This document shows positions 26,288 to 36,189 of a stretch of DNA of 64,000 nt, piece after piece (positions within the stretch are counted from its first letter, which is position 1; every line of letters starts with the position of its first letter). Made by a program: the position numbers and the translations under genes. The notes under the pieces were generated by a model that was not told the DNA's origin, did no database searches, and saw nothing but the letters and a program-made list of their open reading frames with translations. The stretch comes from an uncultured Flavobacteriales bacterium (GTDB taxonomy: Bacteria; Bacteroidota; Bacteroidia; Flavobacteriales_G; Salibacteraceae): NCBI GenBank assembly GCA_943788145.1, contig CALSPD010000010.1:1-64000 (forward strand). The letters are read 5' to 3'.

Positions 26288-28743
26288 ATTATACCATTGA
26301 AACCATAGCAGACTTTTGCCGCGGTAAAGCGGATATCGCCATTCCCGGATCTACCGTAAAATCGATTTGGATCGATCACCGTGAGTTAAATTGGAATGGA
26401 GGTCTTTTTGCAGCCATTAAAGGGCAGAAGGTCGATGGTCACGCTTTTATTCCCCAATTGATTGAGCAAGGCGTCCGAAATTTTTTAGTGACCAATTCAA
26501 AACATATTGAACAGCACAAAGGGACAGCCAATTTCATTTTAGTAAACGACATGGTGGATGCTCTGCAAGATATTGCACGTGAGCATCGCGACAATTTTAA
26601 AATCCCGGTTATTGGAATAACGGGAAGCAATGGCAAAACCGTTGTAAAAGAGTGGTTGAACACCTTGCTGGAAAAACGTCAACAGGTTTGCCGAAGTCCA
26701 AAAAGTTACAATTCGCAGATTGGAGTATCTATGTCGCTCATGCGAATTGAAAACCGACACACGCTGGGCATTTTTGAAGCGGGTATTTCGCGACCCGATG
26801 AGATGGAAAAGCTTCAAAAAATGATGGTTCCGGACTACGGTATCTTTACCAATTTGGGAGATGCCCATGCTGCACATTTTGATGATCCAATTCAAAAGTT
26901 GGAAGAAAAAATGAAGCTTTTTGCATCATGCAAAAAGGTGGTTTGTTGCCAAGATCAAAAGTGGTTTGAACGCTATGATGGCGAGGCGGCCAAACGATTT
27001 TTTACTTGGTCAAAGACCGATGCTAAAGCCGATGTATTTCTGGAATCAGAAAAAGTGTTTAGCGCTTCGACTGAGCTAAAAATAAGGGTGGGTGAAGAAA
27101 GATTCGCGATTCATTTACCCTTTGCAGATCGAGCTTCAACAGAAAATGCCATGCAGTGTTTTTGCATGTTGGTCTTGCTTGGAAACACAAGCCAAGAAAC
27201 GCTTAGGCGCTTCGAATTCTTGAGTCCAGTTGCCATGCGCATGGAAGTGAAACAAGGGATAGAAAACAGCATGCTCATTGATGACAGTTATAATTCAGAC
27301 CTCGGGTCGTTAAAAGCTGCATTAGAGCAACTTTCGGCCCAAGAAGGCCGCAAACGCATGGTCATTCTCAGCGATATGAACGACAACGAGCATGCAGGTG
27401 AATTGTATCAGCACATCAGCAATATGCTCAACGAAGCGTCTATAGATGAGCTCATTGCCATAGGACCACAAATGGCGAAACATCAAAAATTGTTTCACAT
27501 TCCCCAAGTGGATTGCTATCCAAATACGGATGACTATTGGGCACAACTCGATACGAACAGCATAAGAAATAAGGCCATTTTAATTAAAGGAGCACGAGCG
27601 TTTAAATTGGAGCAATTAGTGCAACGCTTGCAAGCGCAGCAGCATGAAACCGTATTGGAAATTGACTTACATAAACTGGGTAAGAATTTAGAATTCTTTA
27701 AATCGAGTATTGATGCCGGTGTGAAGATTATGGTCATGGTGAAGGCTTTCGCCTATGGCACAGGTGGGTTTGAAGTTGCCAACTACCTCCAAAATCAAGG
27801 GGTAGACTATTTAGCCGTAGCCTATGCCGATGAGGGCGTTGAATTGAGAAAGCGCAACATTCGAATGCCTATCATGGTCATGAGTCCAAGCAAGTCGGCT
27901 TTTGAAAACATGATTCGATTCGACTTAGAGCCGGAGATTTATTCGATCCGCAGCCTTAAGGAATTTGTCGAAACAGCGCAAGGCATGCGCCACCTATTTG
28001 ATCAACTCACGATTCATTTGAAGATTGACTCTGGTATGCATCGACTTGGCTTTGGTCAAAGTGATTTGGAGGAGCTTTGTCGTGAATTGGATGCATCCAC
28101 GTTCCTGAAAGTAGGATCGGTTTTCACGCATCTTTCCGCGGCTGACAATCCAGCTGAGGATGCGTTTACGCAACGGCAGATTGAATCCTATCTATCTGCT
28201 GCAAAAACGATAGAAACATCGATAGGATATCGGGTCATGCGCCACGTTTTGAATTCTACGGGCATCTTGCGCTTTCCTCAATATCAGTTTGACATGGTGC
28301 GTCTGGGTATTGGCCTATATGGATTTTCGGGAACCAAAAGCGGTAAGTTTTTAAATGCATTGGGGGCGTTTAAATCCTACATCATTCAAATTCGAACGGT
28401 AGCTTCTAGCGAATCCGTGGGATATAATCGAGGAGGCAAAAAGGCGCAAGATCGCAGAATAGCCACCGTAGCAGTTGGTTATGCCGATGGCCTCGATCGC
28501 AGATTAAGCGATGGAAAATGGTCGCTCAAGTGGCAAGGTCAAGCTTGTCCCATTGTTGGGAATATTTGTATGGACATGGTCATGATAGATGTGAGCGATT
28601 ATGATGCACGCGAGGGCGATGAAGTGGTCGTATTTGACGGTGCTGATGATATTCTTTTGATGGCTAAAAAGCTGGACACGATTCCGTATGAAATCCTGAC
28701 CAAAGTCTCGCAACGCGTAAGAAGAGTTTATTTGCAGGAGTAA
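26284..28743 (+). CDS. murF-alr: Bifunctional MurF ligase / alanine racemase fusion
   Basis: 819 residues from GTG 26284 (overlapping the tdk stop); a longer TTG frame at 26230 lies inside tdk and is rejected. Residues 1 to about 455 are Mur[16 protein letters not shown] binds ATP and LIDDSYNSD is the typical ligase motif. It adds D-Ala-D-Ala to the UDP-MurNAc-tripeptide. Residues about 465-819 are alanine racemase with PLP-binding Lys487 (VKAFAYGTG), [12 protein letters not shown] and VGYADGLDR, supplying D-Ala. The fusion is common in Bacteroidota and keeps both functions on one chain in the cytoplasm. It heads into two glycosyltransferase genes with one-base and four-base gaps or overlaps. 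Confidence 0.95.
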   Translation: MNYTIETIADFCRGKADIAIPGSTVKSIWIDHRELNWNGGLFAAIKGQKVDGHAFIPQLIEQGVRNFLVTNSKHIEQHKGTANFILVNDMVDALQDIAREHRDNFKIPVIGITGSNGKTVVKEWLNTLLEKRQQVCRSPKSYNSQIGVSMSLMRIENRHTLGIFEAGISRPDEMEKLQKMMVPDYGIFTNLGDAHAAHFDDPIQKLEEKMKLFASCKKVVCCQDQKWFERYDGEAAKRFFTWSKTDAKADVFLESEKVFSASTELKIRVGEERFAIHLPFADRASTENAMQCFCMLVLLGNTSQETLRRFEFLSPVAMRMEVKQGIENSMLIDDSYNSDLGSLKAALEQLSAQEGRKRMVILSDMNDNEHAGELYQHISNMLNEASIDELIAIGPQMAKHQKLFHIPQVDCYPNTDDYWAQLDTNSIRNKAILIKGARAFKLEQLVQRLQAQQHETVLEIDLHKLGKNLEFFKSSIDAGVKIMVMVKAFAYGTGGFEVANYLQNQGVDYLAVAYADEGVELRKRNIRMPIMVMSPSKSAFENMIRFDLEPEIYSIRSLKEFVETAQGMRHLFDQLTIHLKIDSGMHRLGFGQSDLEELCRELDASTFLKVGSVFTHLSAADNPAEDAFTQRQIESYLSAAKTIETSIGYRVMRHVLNSTGILRFPQYQFDMVRLGIGLYGFSGTKSGKFLNALGAFKSYIIQIRTVASSESVGYNRGGKKAQDRRIATVAVGYADGLDRRLSDGKWSLKWQGQACPIVGNICMDMVMIDVSDYDAREGDEVVVFDGADDILLMAKKLDTIPYEILTKVSQRVRRVYLQE

Positions 28744-28744
28744 A

Positions 28745-29500
28745 ATGCCGCAGATTTCAGCCATAGTCTTAACCTTAAATGAAGAACGAAACATCGGTAG
28801 ATGTTTGGACAGCCTGCAAGGTGTTGTGGATGAAATCGTTGTGATCGATTCATTTTCAACCGATAGAACCGCTGAAATTGTGGCCGGATATGACGCGCGG
28901 TTCATTCAACAAAAATTTTTGGGCTACATCGAGCAAAAGAACTTTGGATTAACAAAAGTTTCCTTTGATCACGTGCTGTCGCTCGATGCAGATGAAGCAT
29001 TGAGTCCTGAATTGAAAGCGTCCATTTTGGTGGTAAAATCCAATTTCGAATGCGATGGTTATTTCATGAATCGATTGGCAAATTATTGCGGTCAATGGAT
29101 ACGACATGGCGGCTGGTATCCCGACCGAAAGATGCGATTATTCAACCGAAGTAAAGGGCACTGGGCGGGTACAAATCCGCACGATCGATTTGATTTAGAC
29201 TCCGAATCAAAAGCAGGTTATTTGACGGGCGATTTGTTGCATTACACGTTCTACACTACAGAAGAACATTTAAAACAAGTTGAAAATTTTAGCAACATTT
29301 CAGCACAAGCGAAATTTGATAAAGGCATTCGATCGAATGCCTTGAAAATCATTGTGAAACCGATTGCGAGGTTTGTTCGAGGCTATTTATTTAAACTTGG
29401 TTTTTTGGACGGCTATTACGGTTGGCTGATTGCCATACATTCGGCTAGAGCCACGTATCTGAAGTATTTAAAACTCCTCCAAATTCAGCGTTCGGCATGA
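28745..29500 (+). CDS. Glycosyltransferase family 2 (LPS core KdtX/WaaE-like)
   Basis: 251 residues. The GT-A fold begins ISAIVLTLNEERNIGRCLDSL, the metal-binding DxD-like motif is LSLDADEAL, and the acceptor side includes GGWYPDRKMRLFNR. The C-terminal part (FVRGYLFKLGFLDG) forms amphipathic or membrane-associated helices. The nearest type is the WaaE/KdtX group that adds beta-1,4-glucose to the LPS inner core. It starts one base after the murF-alr stop and its own stop overlaps the GT4 start (ATGA), so the three are one unit. Confidence 0.88.
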   Translation: MPQISAIVLTLNEERNIGRCLDSLQGVVDEIVVIDSFSTDRTAEIVAGYDARFIQQKFLGYIEQKNFGLTKVSFDHVLSLDADEALSPELKASILVVKSNFECDGYFMNRLANYCGQWIRHGGWYPDRKMRLFNRSKGHWAGTNPHDRFDLDSESKAGYLTGDLLHYTFYTTEEHLKQVENFSNISAQAKFDKGIRSNALKIIVKPIARFVRGYLFKLGFLDGYYGWLIAIHSARATYLKYLKLLQIQRSA

Positions 29501-30588
29501 GGATCATGCACATTACATCGCCAAAAACTTGGCGCGGAGGTGAACAGCAGCTTATCTATTTGGTGGAAGAACTGAACAAGCTCGGAGTGTGGCAAATCAT
29601 ACTTTGCCCGTTCAACTCTTCTGTGCATCAATACTGCCTGAAGAACCACATCAACCATGTAACGTACTATAAAGGCTTTTCGACCAATCCAATGGTTGCA
29701 TTTAAGGTTAGTCATATATGCAAGCGCGAGTCAGTCGAATTGGTTCATGTACATGATAGCCATGCACACAACTTTGCCATTCTGAGCACCGTACTCTCCA
29801 AAAACGATGTGCCCATCATTGTTTCTCGAAGGGTAGATTTTCCCATCAATGGAGGCCCAGTTTCAATGTTCAAATACAACCACCCTAGGATTTCCAAAAT
29901 TGTTTGTGTGTCGAACGCTATTCGTGATGTGATGAAGTCGAGCATTGACGATGAGCAGAAACTTGCTGTCGTTCATAGCGGGGTTGATCTGGAAAAGTTT
30001 AATCGACCCCTATCGAGTTCGCTGCGAAAAGAATTTGAAATCAGCGACCAAACTTTGCTTGTTGGCAATGTGGCCGCGTTGGCTCCGCATAAGGATTACC
30101 CAACGTTTATTCGAACGGCTAAACGCATCATCGAACAAGGTTTTGATGTGAAGTTCTTGGCTATTGGCGAAGGCCCAAGCCGAAAGGATGTAGAAAACTG
30201 CATCGCAGAAAATGGCATGGAAAAACACATTATAATTACAGGGTTTCGAAACGACATCATCGATATTCTGCCGCAATTCGATGTGTTTCTCATTACTTCA
30301 AGCACAGAAGGTTTGGGCACGTCCATCCTCGATGCGCAAGTGGCGGGAGTGCCAATAGTTGCAACGGCCGCTGGAGGCATTGTTGAAATCGTTCATCATG
30401 AAAAAAATGGATTGGTAGCCAAGGTAGGCGATGATGTGAAATTGGCAGAATTTTTAGTGCGATACATCAAAGATTCGAGCTTTCGCCAAAGCATGGCTGA
30501 TGCGGCTAAGCAGATTGTTTTGGCCTTCTCCAAAGCTGAAACAGCGCGTAAAACACATGAAATTTATCAAGAAGTTTTAGGAAAATAG
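29497..30588 (+). CDS. Glycosyltransferase family 4
   Basis: 363 residues. The GT-B fold has SPKTWRGGEQQL near the start, a donor-site KLAVVHSGVDLEKFN, and the retaining-GT ExxxxxE signature in SSTEGLGTSILDAQ. The length is normal for WaaG/PglA-type enzymes. It probably works after the GT2 enzyme on LPS core or another lipid-linked glycan at the cytoplasmic face. It overlaps the GT2 gene and is the last gene of the unit; no terminator is obvious before the converging ligase gene. Confidence 0.9.
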   Translation: MRIMHITSPKTWRGGEQQLIYLVEELNKLGVWQIILCPFNSSVHQYCLKNHINHVTYYKGFSTNPMVAFKVSHICKRESVELVHVHDSHAHNFAILSTVLSKNDVPIIVSRRVDFPINGGPVSMFKYNHPRISKIVCVSNAIRDVMKSSIDDEQKLAVVHSGVDLEKFNRPLSSSLRKEFEISDQTLLVGNVAALAPHKDYPTFIRTAKRIIEQGFDVKFLAIGEGPSRKDVENCIAENGMEKHIIITGFRNDIIDILPQFDVFLITSSTEGLGTSILDAQVAGVPIVATAAGGIVEIVHHEKNGLVAKVGDDVKLAEFLVRYIKDSSFRQSMADAAKQIVLAFSKAETARKTHEIYQEVLGK

Positions 30589-30732
30589 AAGGGCATGTCC
30601 TTATAGAATCAGGTCCACCGTTCTATCCTTTCGAGCATTATTAACGAGCCTGTCACTCCGAGCGCTACCAACGAGCGCGGTTCTCGCCAAAGGCGGACAA
30701 GACGAAGTGGGGTACACGTGTTGTGAAACAGA
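30589..30732. other. Intergenic stretch with a dispersed-repeat-like core
   Basis: The 144 bases between two converging genes contain no gene or clear terminator. At about 30651-30682 there is CTGTCACTCCGAGCG followed by a second CGAGCGCGG, a motif like the GTCA-TCCGAGCG repeats scattered in many Bacteroidota genomes. It occurs once in this window. Confidence 0.3.
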
Positions 30733-32325
30733 TTAATCCTTTGCGTTCTGAGCTGTTTTTCGCGCGATTCCAGTCAAGGAATAAAGTAAAAGTGAATTAA
30801 ACATAGCATACAGGGTAACACCGACTTGAGTGTCGAGTGTGTCTTCATTGAACATGCTCGCGAAGATGATGATGGCAAAACCGATGTATAAAAAGGAATT
30901 AGCATTTGGTATGGAAATAAATGGCCAAATAACGGATAGCGCGAAAAGGAGGAATCCAAATACGCCAAAACTTATCAAAATGGACAGAAATTGATTGTGC
31001 GCGCGTAATCGATGTTTTTCGCTCAAATTGGAATCCAGTCGATCATACATTTCATGGTAGGAGGTTTTTATGTCGCCTGTTCCAACGCCAAATAGAACAT
31101 GTTCTTTAAATATATGCCATCCGGTAGTCCAAAACTCGAAACGCTGAGTTACCGAATGACCCTGCACCATTTGCTCCTGCATCATTTTATCAAACTCCCA
31201 AATGACGGTGTAAATGCGGTTGTCTAAGGCGTTTCCATATAGGAAGCGAACATTTGCCGTTCCATGTTCAATTGCTGAAATGTCTTCTTGAGTGAGTTGA
31301 GAAAACCCGATGGAATCTTTGCGCAATCCTTTGCTTGTCATGTATCGGATTATGGTGGTATATATAAACTGACCTTTGGCGTCTTTGCCCTTCACATAAG
31401 GGATGTTGCTCACTTGATCCCATTCGCGCTGAAGCTCTAAAGGAGAGATGTAAATGTTCACGTAGTTGCCATTTTCTAGCGTCAAGTTGGTCGTGTCGTG
31501 CGAGTAGTATTCATCGGCAGCAGAAATGGTTTCGAGGTGTGAGAAGTCGGCCTGTTTGTCGGGATAGAAATTGTCAATTTGAAAGGCTAGGTAAAGAAAA
31601 ACAAAGAGTGGAGTCACCCAAAGGATCGTTGATCCTGAGATACGCCAAAAGTTGTTTTTGAGGTGAAAGAGGGTGTAGAAAAGCAACATATAGCTGCAAA
31701 GCAGCCAAACAACAATTCCCGTCATTGACTGAAGAATGAAGATGAACACGCTCAACCATATAGCTAGTATGATATATGCTACCCGAAGCCAAGCCTTTTT
31801 TTCTTCGTTCCAAGCGCAATTGAGTAGAATAATATAACTCAAACACACCATAAGCGAATAGCGAATGTGACTGGTGAAAATGCTGATCTCACGGTAATTG
31901 AAACCGGGGATATCTTTTAAATTGAAATACATTACCATTGAAACGATAGACGCGGCAATAACAGCGGCCGAGAAAATGGCTGCAATCCACAAAAACTCAA
32001 CTCGTTTAAGCCGTTGGGATAAGGGGATAATGATGGGAAAAATCAATAAAGGCAGTCGTGTTCGAAGTGTGATTAAGCCAAATCCCAAATCATTTGTCCA
32101 AATTAATCCAACTACATGGAGCAAATAGAATCCCACAAAAAACCATATGGTAGGCTCATTTTTAAGGCGATCGATGCGCTCGTTCCAACGGCCTTCGGCA
32201 ATGAAATTCAGGATGAGTAATATTTCGCCTACGCTAATTAAGAATACAGAGAAAGGCAGCCCTATGGCCACAAGCGACAACGCAATAAGATATATCCAAC
32301 GATGCTGGCGTGAAGTTAGGTTCAT
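30733..32325 (-). CDS. O-antigen ligase-like (Wzy_C/WaaL) membrane protein
   Basis: 530 residues, with about ten hydrophobic segments. A large periplasmic loop lies around residues 255-400 and carries few hydrophobics. It ends with KHRLRAHNQFLSILISFGVFG, where the AHN-type motif is shared by WaaL/Wzy ligases that transfer glycan from undecaprenyl-PP to lipid A-core or protein. The loop is longer than in E. coli WaaL. It lies 16 bases after the S41 protease gene on the same strand. The two glycosyltransferases converge with it, which fits an LPS role, but polymerase and ligase are not separable by sequence. Confidence 0.82.
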   Translation of the reverse strand: MNLTSRQHRWIYLIALSLVAIGLPFSVFLISVGEILLILNFIAEGRWNERIDRLKNEPTIWFFVGFYLLHVVGLIWTNDLGFGLITLRTRLPLLIFPIIIPLSQRLKRVEFLWIAAIFSAAVIAASIVSMVMYFNLKDIPGFNYREISIFTSHIRYSLMVCLSYIILLNCAWNEEKKAWLRVAYIILAIWLSVFIFILQSMTGIVVWLLCSYMLLFYTLFHLKNNFWRISGSTILWVTPLFVFLYLAFQIDNFYPDKQADFSHLETISAADEYYSHDTTNLTLENGNYVNIYISPLELQREWDQVSNIPYVKGKDAKGQFIYTTIIRYMTSKGLRKDSIGFSQLTQEDISAIEHGTANVRFLYGNALDNRIYTVIWEFDKMMQEQMVQGHSVTQRFEFWTTGWHIFKEHVLFGVGTGDIKTSYHEMYDRLDSNLSEKHRLRAHNQFLSILISFGVFGFLLFALSVIWPFISIPNANSFLYIGFAIIIFASMFNEDTLDTQVGVTLYAMFNSLLLYSLTGIARKTAQNAKD

Positions 32326-32341
32326 GGGTTAGGTTAGGGGC

Positions 32342-34024
32342 CTAGCCTTTTTTCACAAGGCAATCGGCACATGTGCCGTCAAGAACGGAGTCATAATAGG
32401 TTTTATTGTTAAGCACTTCAATTGCTTTTAAGACTTCTTCATCGTGAGGTAGATATGCCCTAATACGACCTTTTGAATAATAATAACGGCCGATGATTTC
32501 ATTCTCCAACATGAGTTTGATTTCGGGTTTAAATTTAGTCATATCGCCTTTTTTATCGCGTTGGAGTTTCGCTTCTAACGCAGCATATTCTCCCTCAACT
32601 TCGTCCCAAAACTCATCTTCGACAACCACCGATTTTAGCTCTTTAAGCATATTCGCACTGCTCGTTTCGTATTCAAACTCATGGTTCAACGCGAAGGCAA
32701 CAAAGGTCTCATAGTCGGCCTCGGTCAAAGCGAATTCTTCTGGAGAGGCAATGCTTTCATGTTTGAAATAGTAGTTCGTGGCGAAATCAAAGACAATGTT
32801 TTCTTGCATCAATGTGGCTAAAAGGTCACTATATTCTTTGTCGGCAACCTTGATGTCGGGGGTAATGCCAGCACCATCTTTTACCACTCTTTTGTTTTGA
32901 GTAAAATATTCTGAAACCAATGAATCTGGTACTTCAATGGCCTTGCCTTTATCGTCACGTTTTCCGTAGTCGATCCGCTGAATGCACCTTCCGCTAGGGG
33001 TGTAATATTTGGCGATGGTCATTTTAAGCATGGAGTTGTAGCTCAAGTCGTGGGTGGTTTGAACCAATCCTTTACCAAATGAATTATGACCAATGATTAC
33101 CGCACGATCCAAATCTTGAAGCGAACCGGATACAATTTCCGATGCCGATGCTGAACCTTCATCGATCAATACAACCAAAGGAATCTTCGTGTCCAAGGGC
33201 GTGTTTAAGGCAATGTTCATGCGATAGTGTTCTTTAACCTTTCCTTTCACTTCAACCACAGGCTCACCTTTTTCGCAAAAGAAATTTACGATGTTCACCG
33301 ATTCGCGTAAAAGCCCGCCACCATTGCCTCTAAGGTCAAGAATCAACTCTTGCATACCTTGTTCTTTCAGTTTTGTAAACGCGTCTTTTACGTCTCGACT
33401 AGCTGTTTCTGTAAATCCATTTAGGCTGATGTAACCGACACCTTGGTCCAACATGCCATAATATGGAACATCATCAATTTTGATTTTTTCGCGCGTTAAT
33501 GTGGCCTCAATTTCTTCGTTTGTGGCAGTTCTTTTTACTTTAACCGAGATGCTTGTGCCGCTTTGACCACGCAACATATCGCTCAATTGGGTTGAGTTTT
33601 TTCCAGCGGCAGATTCGCCATCTACTTCCAAAATGATGTCGCCTGCCTTTAGGCCAGCTTTATCTGCAGGGAATCCCTCGTAGGGTTCACTGATGATGAT
33701 GTTGCCATTACGCGTTCCGATCAGAGCGCCAACTCCTCCGTATTCATGCGTTGTCATGAATTTATAGTCTTCGATGTCCGATTCAGGAATGTAGTTGGTG
33801 TATGGATCTAATGATCCAAGCATGGCGTCAATGCCAGTTTTCACCAATTTTCCAGGATTGGTTTCTTCCACATAATTCACGTTAATCTCTCGGTAAACCG
33901 TGGCGAAGATGTCGAGGTTCTTCGATATTTCGAAGTAACTTTCCACAAAGGCAAGGGAAGAGAACGAAGCGACAGACACAGCAGCGATCAGTGTCCAAAT
34001 CTTTATTTTTTTATTCATTATCAT
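32342..34024 (-). CDS. S41 family C-terminal processing peptidase, second paralogue
   Basis: 560 residues. An N-terminal signal anchor (about 8-28) is followed by a PDZ domain (about 85-170, GGVGALIGTRNGNI ... EGFPADKAGLKAGD) and S41 domain with Ser in EGSASASEI and Lys in SFGKGLVQ. The C-terminal 180 residues are helical and longer than in the 8350-9852 paralogue. It processes periplasmic or outer-membrane proteins. Two ATG codons (34024, 34018) are equally possible starts. It follows yidD after three bases, in the common Bacteroidota order hemD-rnpA-yidD-S41. Confidence 0.93.
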   Translation of the reverse strand: MIMNKKIKIWTLIAAVSVASFSSLAFVESYFEISKNLDIFATVYREINVNYVEETNPGKLVKTGIDAMLGSLDPYTNYIPESDIEDYKFMTTHEYGGVGALIGTRNGNIIISEPYEGFPADKAGLKAGDIILEVDGESAAGKNSTQLSDMLRGQSGTSISVKVKRTATNEEIEATLTREKIKIDDVPYYGMLDQGVGYISLNGFTETASRDVKDAFTKLKEQGMQELILDLRGNGGGLLRESVNIVNFFCEKGEPVVEVKGKVKEHYRMNIALNTPLDTKIPLVVLIDEGSASASEIVSGSLQDLDRAVIIGHNSFGKGLVQTTHDLSYNSMLKMTIAKYYTPSGRCIQRIDYGKRDDKGKAIEVPDSLVSEYFTQNKRVVKDGAGITPDIKVADKEYSDLLATLMQENIVFDFATNYYFKHESIASPEEFALTEADYETFVAFALNHEFEYETSSANMLKELKSVVVEDEFWDEVEGEYAALEAKLQRDKKGDMTKFKPEIKLMLENEIIGRYYYSKGRIRAYLPHDEEVLKAIEVLNNKTYYDSVLDGTCADCLVKKG

Positions 34025-34027
34025 AGT

Positions 34028-34241
34028 TTAAGGAACAGGATCATAACCACTTCCGCCCCACGGGTGACATGAACCAATACGTTTTATGGCCAGCCATCCG
34101 CCTTTCCAAGGACCGTGTTTTTTTCAGTGCCTGCACACTGTATTCAGAGCATGTTGGCGTATAGCGACAAGTCGCTGGATACAGCGGTGAAATAACGCCT
34201 TGATAGAGCCGGACAATAAAAATAAAAAGCTTGCTAATCAT
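34028..34241 (-). pseudogene. yidD: YidD membrane protein insertion efficiency factor, frameshifted as sequenced
   Basis: From ATG 34241 the frame encodes [13 protein letters not shown], then [21 protein letters not shown], as in YidD. It then leaves the conserved frame at an A7 run (T7 on the plus strand, about 34118-34124) and reads [10 protein letters not shown]... to a stop at 34041. Dropping one A restores [12 protein letters not shown]...[13 protein letters not shown] and a stop at 34028, a normal 70-residue YidD. The total is one base above 71 codons. YidD helps insert membrane proteins with YidC. The gene overlaps rnpA by 8 bases. This could be a real loss, an assembly error, or a site rescued by slippage. 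Confidence 0.85.
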
Positions 34242-34626
34242 GCTTGATTTTGGAGGCAATGTCCCGTAAAAGTAGCATCATTTTAGGCCCAAGGATGTCA
34301 TAAGAAGTGTTATCTGTTTTCAGCACAATAAACACGACTGCAATTTGCTCCTTCCTTTCAAGAAGTGGAGCATGAATGATGTGTTTGTTTAAGCGATAGG
34401 CTTCACGCAATCTGCGCTTGATGGTGTTTCGATCAACAGCCTTTTTGAAGTGTTTTTTTGGTACACTCAAACCGATTTGTGCAGGTACGTTTTCTGGCAA
34501 TGGAATGCGTTTCCAAAGCGCCATTACAGGGTGCTGAAACGATTTATTTGCGCCTTTGAACAAAGCATCGAATACGCGTTTTTGCTTAAGCGATTCGGTT
34601 CTCGGAAAACGTTGATTAACCTCCAT
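34234..34626 (-). CDS. rnpA: Ribonuclease P protein component
   Basis: 130 residues. The basic RNA-binding RNR motif is present as [22 protein letters not shown], read in two parts, with the usual flanking beta strands ([12 protein letters not shown] and IAVVFIVLK). It binds the RNase P RNA in maturation of tRNA 5' ends. It lies between hemD and yidD, the typical bacterial rnpA-yidD pairing, although rpmH is not adjacent. Confidence 0.93.
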   Translation of the reverse strand: MEVNQRFPRTESLKQKRVFDALFKGANKSFQHPVMALWKRIPLPENVPAQIGLSVPKKHFKKAVDRNTIKRRLREAYRLNKHIIHAPLLERKEQIAVVFIVLKTDNTSYDILGPKMMLLLRDIASKIKHD

Positions 34627-34665
34627 AGACCTTTCAGCAAAGGTGGAGATAATGAATGATAAAGC

Positions 34666-35433
34666 TTATTTGAGCGACTCTTTAATGTACAGGTTTATAG
34701 CTGCAGTCATCGATGGTGCCTCGGGCGTTGGGGCGTTGCAATCGAGCCTTAGGTTATGATCGGCAATCGCTTTGTGTGTTGTGGCGCCAAACCCGGCTAT
34801 CCGAGTGTCTCCTTGAACGAAGTCAGGGAAATTGTGGAAAAGCGATTTGATTCCGCTTGGACTAAAGAAAACGAGCATGTCGTATTTCACATCTTCCAAA
34901 TCGCTCAAATCACTAATAACCGTCCGGTAAAAAATGCCACGGGTGTATTTTGCTTCGATTTCGTCTAAGGTTTTCATGATGTCTTCCTTAATCTTATCAG
35001 CGGAAGGCAAAAGATAACGGTCGCCATTGTGCTTCTTAAACAAAGGAATCATGTCGCTAAATTTTTTGTCGCCAACAAAAATTTTGCGTTTGCGGTAAAC
35101 TATATACTTCTGAAGGTAGAAAGCAATAGCCTCAGACATACAGAAATACTTCATCGATTCAGGCACAGTAACCCTCGTTTCGCCACAAAGTCTAAAGAAG
35201 TGATCAATAGCATTTCGGGAGGTAAAAATGATGGCGGTGTGATCTAAAATCTGAATCCGCTGTTGCCTCCAATCGTGAGCCGTTAGTCCCTCCACATGAA
35301 TGAAAGGTCGGAAGTCAATCTTCAACTTATGTTTTTTGGCTAAATCACCATAAGGAGATTTGTCGCCATCAGGCTTTGGTTGGCTGACTAGAATGGTCTT
35401 CACTTTCTTATGCGCTATGTTATTCTCACTCAT
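34666..35433 (-). CDS. hemD: Uroporphyrinogen-III synthase
   Basis: 255 residues. The sequence is typically divergent. HemD features are TILVSQPKP at the start, the central IIFTSRNAIDHFF, then YRTVISDL, VFFSPSGIKSLF and the C-terminal IAGFGATTHKAI. It closes hydroxymethylbilane to uroporphyrinogen III in heme and siroheme synthesis. It is followed by rnpA and preceded by DUF4271, a context that supports the call. Confidence 0.85.
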   Translation of the reverse strand: MSENNIAHKKVKTILVSQPKPDGDKSPYGDLAKKHKLKIDFRPFIHVEGLTAHDWRQQRIQILDHTAIIFTSRNAIDHFFRLCGETRVTVPESMKYFCMSEAIAFYLQKYIVYRKRKIFVGDKKFSDMIPLFKKHNGDRYLLPSADKIKEDIMKTLDEIEAKYTRGIFYRTVISDLSDLEDVKYDMLVFFSPSGIKSLFHNFPDFVQGDTRIAGFGATTHKAIADHNLRLDCNAPTPEAPSMTAAINLYIKESLK

Positions 35434-35464
35434 ACCTAATTTGCCTTGATTGGTTAACCGTATT

Positions 35465-36118
35465 TTATCTCAATAATGCCGCAGACACTAAAGTCAAGGG
35501 CATAATTTCGAGCGCGCAAATGTACAGAAAATTATAGTGCAAGGGTACCCGAAACAGCTTGTTTGAAATGTGAGACAGCCTTAAAACTCGGATTGTGTAG
35601 AACACCGCGAGAACAATCATTCCGAATGAAATCGATGTAGGGCGCAATAGCTCCGGACCAAATGAATAAACAACGGACACGGGTAATAGCAGCGAACAAG
35701 TAATCAAGTTCGTGAGGAGCCAATGAAAGGTATGATGTTCCTGCAGACCCTCTAAGTCAAAAAGCCAAGCAAGAAATGCATATAAAGCAACTCTGGCCGT
35801 AGTGAGCAATATGAGGACAAGCAATACACTCATAAAGAGCCCCAAAAAACTAAAATCGAGAAAGAAGCCATGATACTGAAGGGCGTTTACCACGAAGGTG
35901 CTGATGACTAGAATGACAATAACGAAGGCGAGCAAGGCGAGTCTTGAGAATGCGCGCTCTTGTCTTAATTGTTGGTCGATCAAGTTTGTATTGGTGAACG
36001 ACCTTAGAAAAAGGTTTAAACGATCGGACTCAAAATGGCTAATTAACCCAACGAAAAGGAGGATCAATGTGTAGACAATAAATTCCGACTCGCGGCCGAT
36101 GGCCAAATGTTCAATCAT
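35465..36118 (-). CDS. DUF4271 family multi-pass membrane protein
   Basis: 217 residues with six or seven predicted hydrophobic segments (about 15-32, 57-78, 85-108, 130-152, 168-187, 198-215). It belongs by composition and context to DUF4271, which in Bacteroidota precedes hemD. Function unknown. It is the first gene of the hemD-rnpA-yidD-S41 unit and has a TAGTTTTG -7 box just upstream, divergent from the acyl-CoA dehydrogenase. Confidence 0.82.
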   Translation of the reverse strand: MIEHLAIGRESEFIVYTLILLFVGLISHFESDRLNLFLRSFTNTNLIDQQLRQERAFSRLALLAFVIVILVISTFVVNALQYHGFFLDFSFLGLFMSVLLVLILLTTARVALYAFLAWLFDLEGLQEHHTFHWLLTNLITCSLLLPVSVVYSFGPELLRPTSISFGMIVLAVFYTIRVLRLSHISNKLFRVPLHYNFLYICALEIMPLTLVSAALLR

Positions 36119-36128
36119 AGAATAGATG

Positions 36129-36155
36129 CAAAACTAGCACGTTTTGGAGCAACAA
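36129..36155 (-). promoter_or_regulatory. Putative promoter for the DUF4271-hemD unit
   Basis: Minus strand TTG (36153-36155), 16-base spacer and a perfect TAGTTTTG (36129-36136), 10 bases before the ATG. Confidence 0.45.
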
Positions 36156-36160
36156 ACTTT

Positions 36161-36168
36161 TACCTTCG
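36161..36168 (+). promoter_or_regulatory. Putative -7 box (TACCTTCG) for acyl-CoA dehydrogenase
   Basis: TAnnTTCG variant 21 bases before the ATG at 36190. A TTG lies 14 bases upstream of it, closer than usual. Confidence 0.35.
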
Positions 36169-36189
36169 AGCCTTGTTTAAATAGACAAT

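Noticed and set aside
26284..28743. MurF-alanine racemase fusion as a novel architecture
   Set aside because: The fusion is established in Bacteroidota and both halves have normal motifs, so it is reported as a feature only.
8350..34024. Two S41 proteases as a recent duplication
   Set aside because: They share only family motifs and differ in length and C-terminal region; two or more are usual in Bacteroidota.
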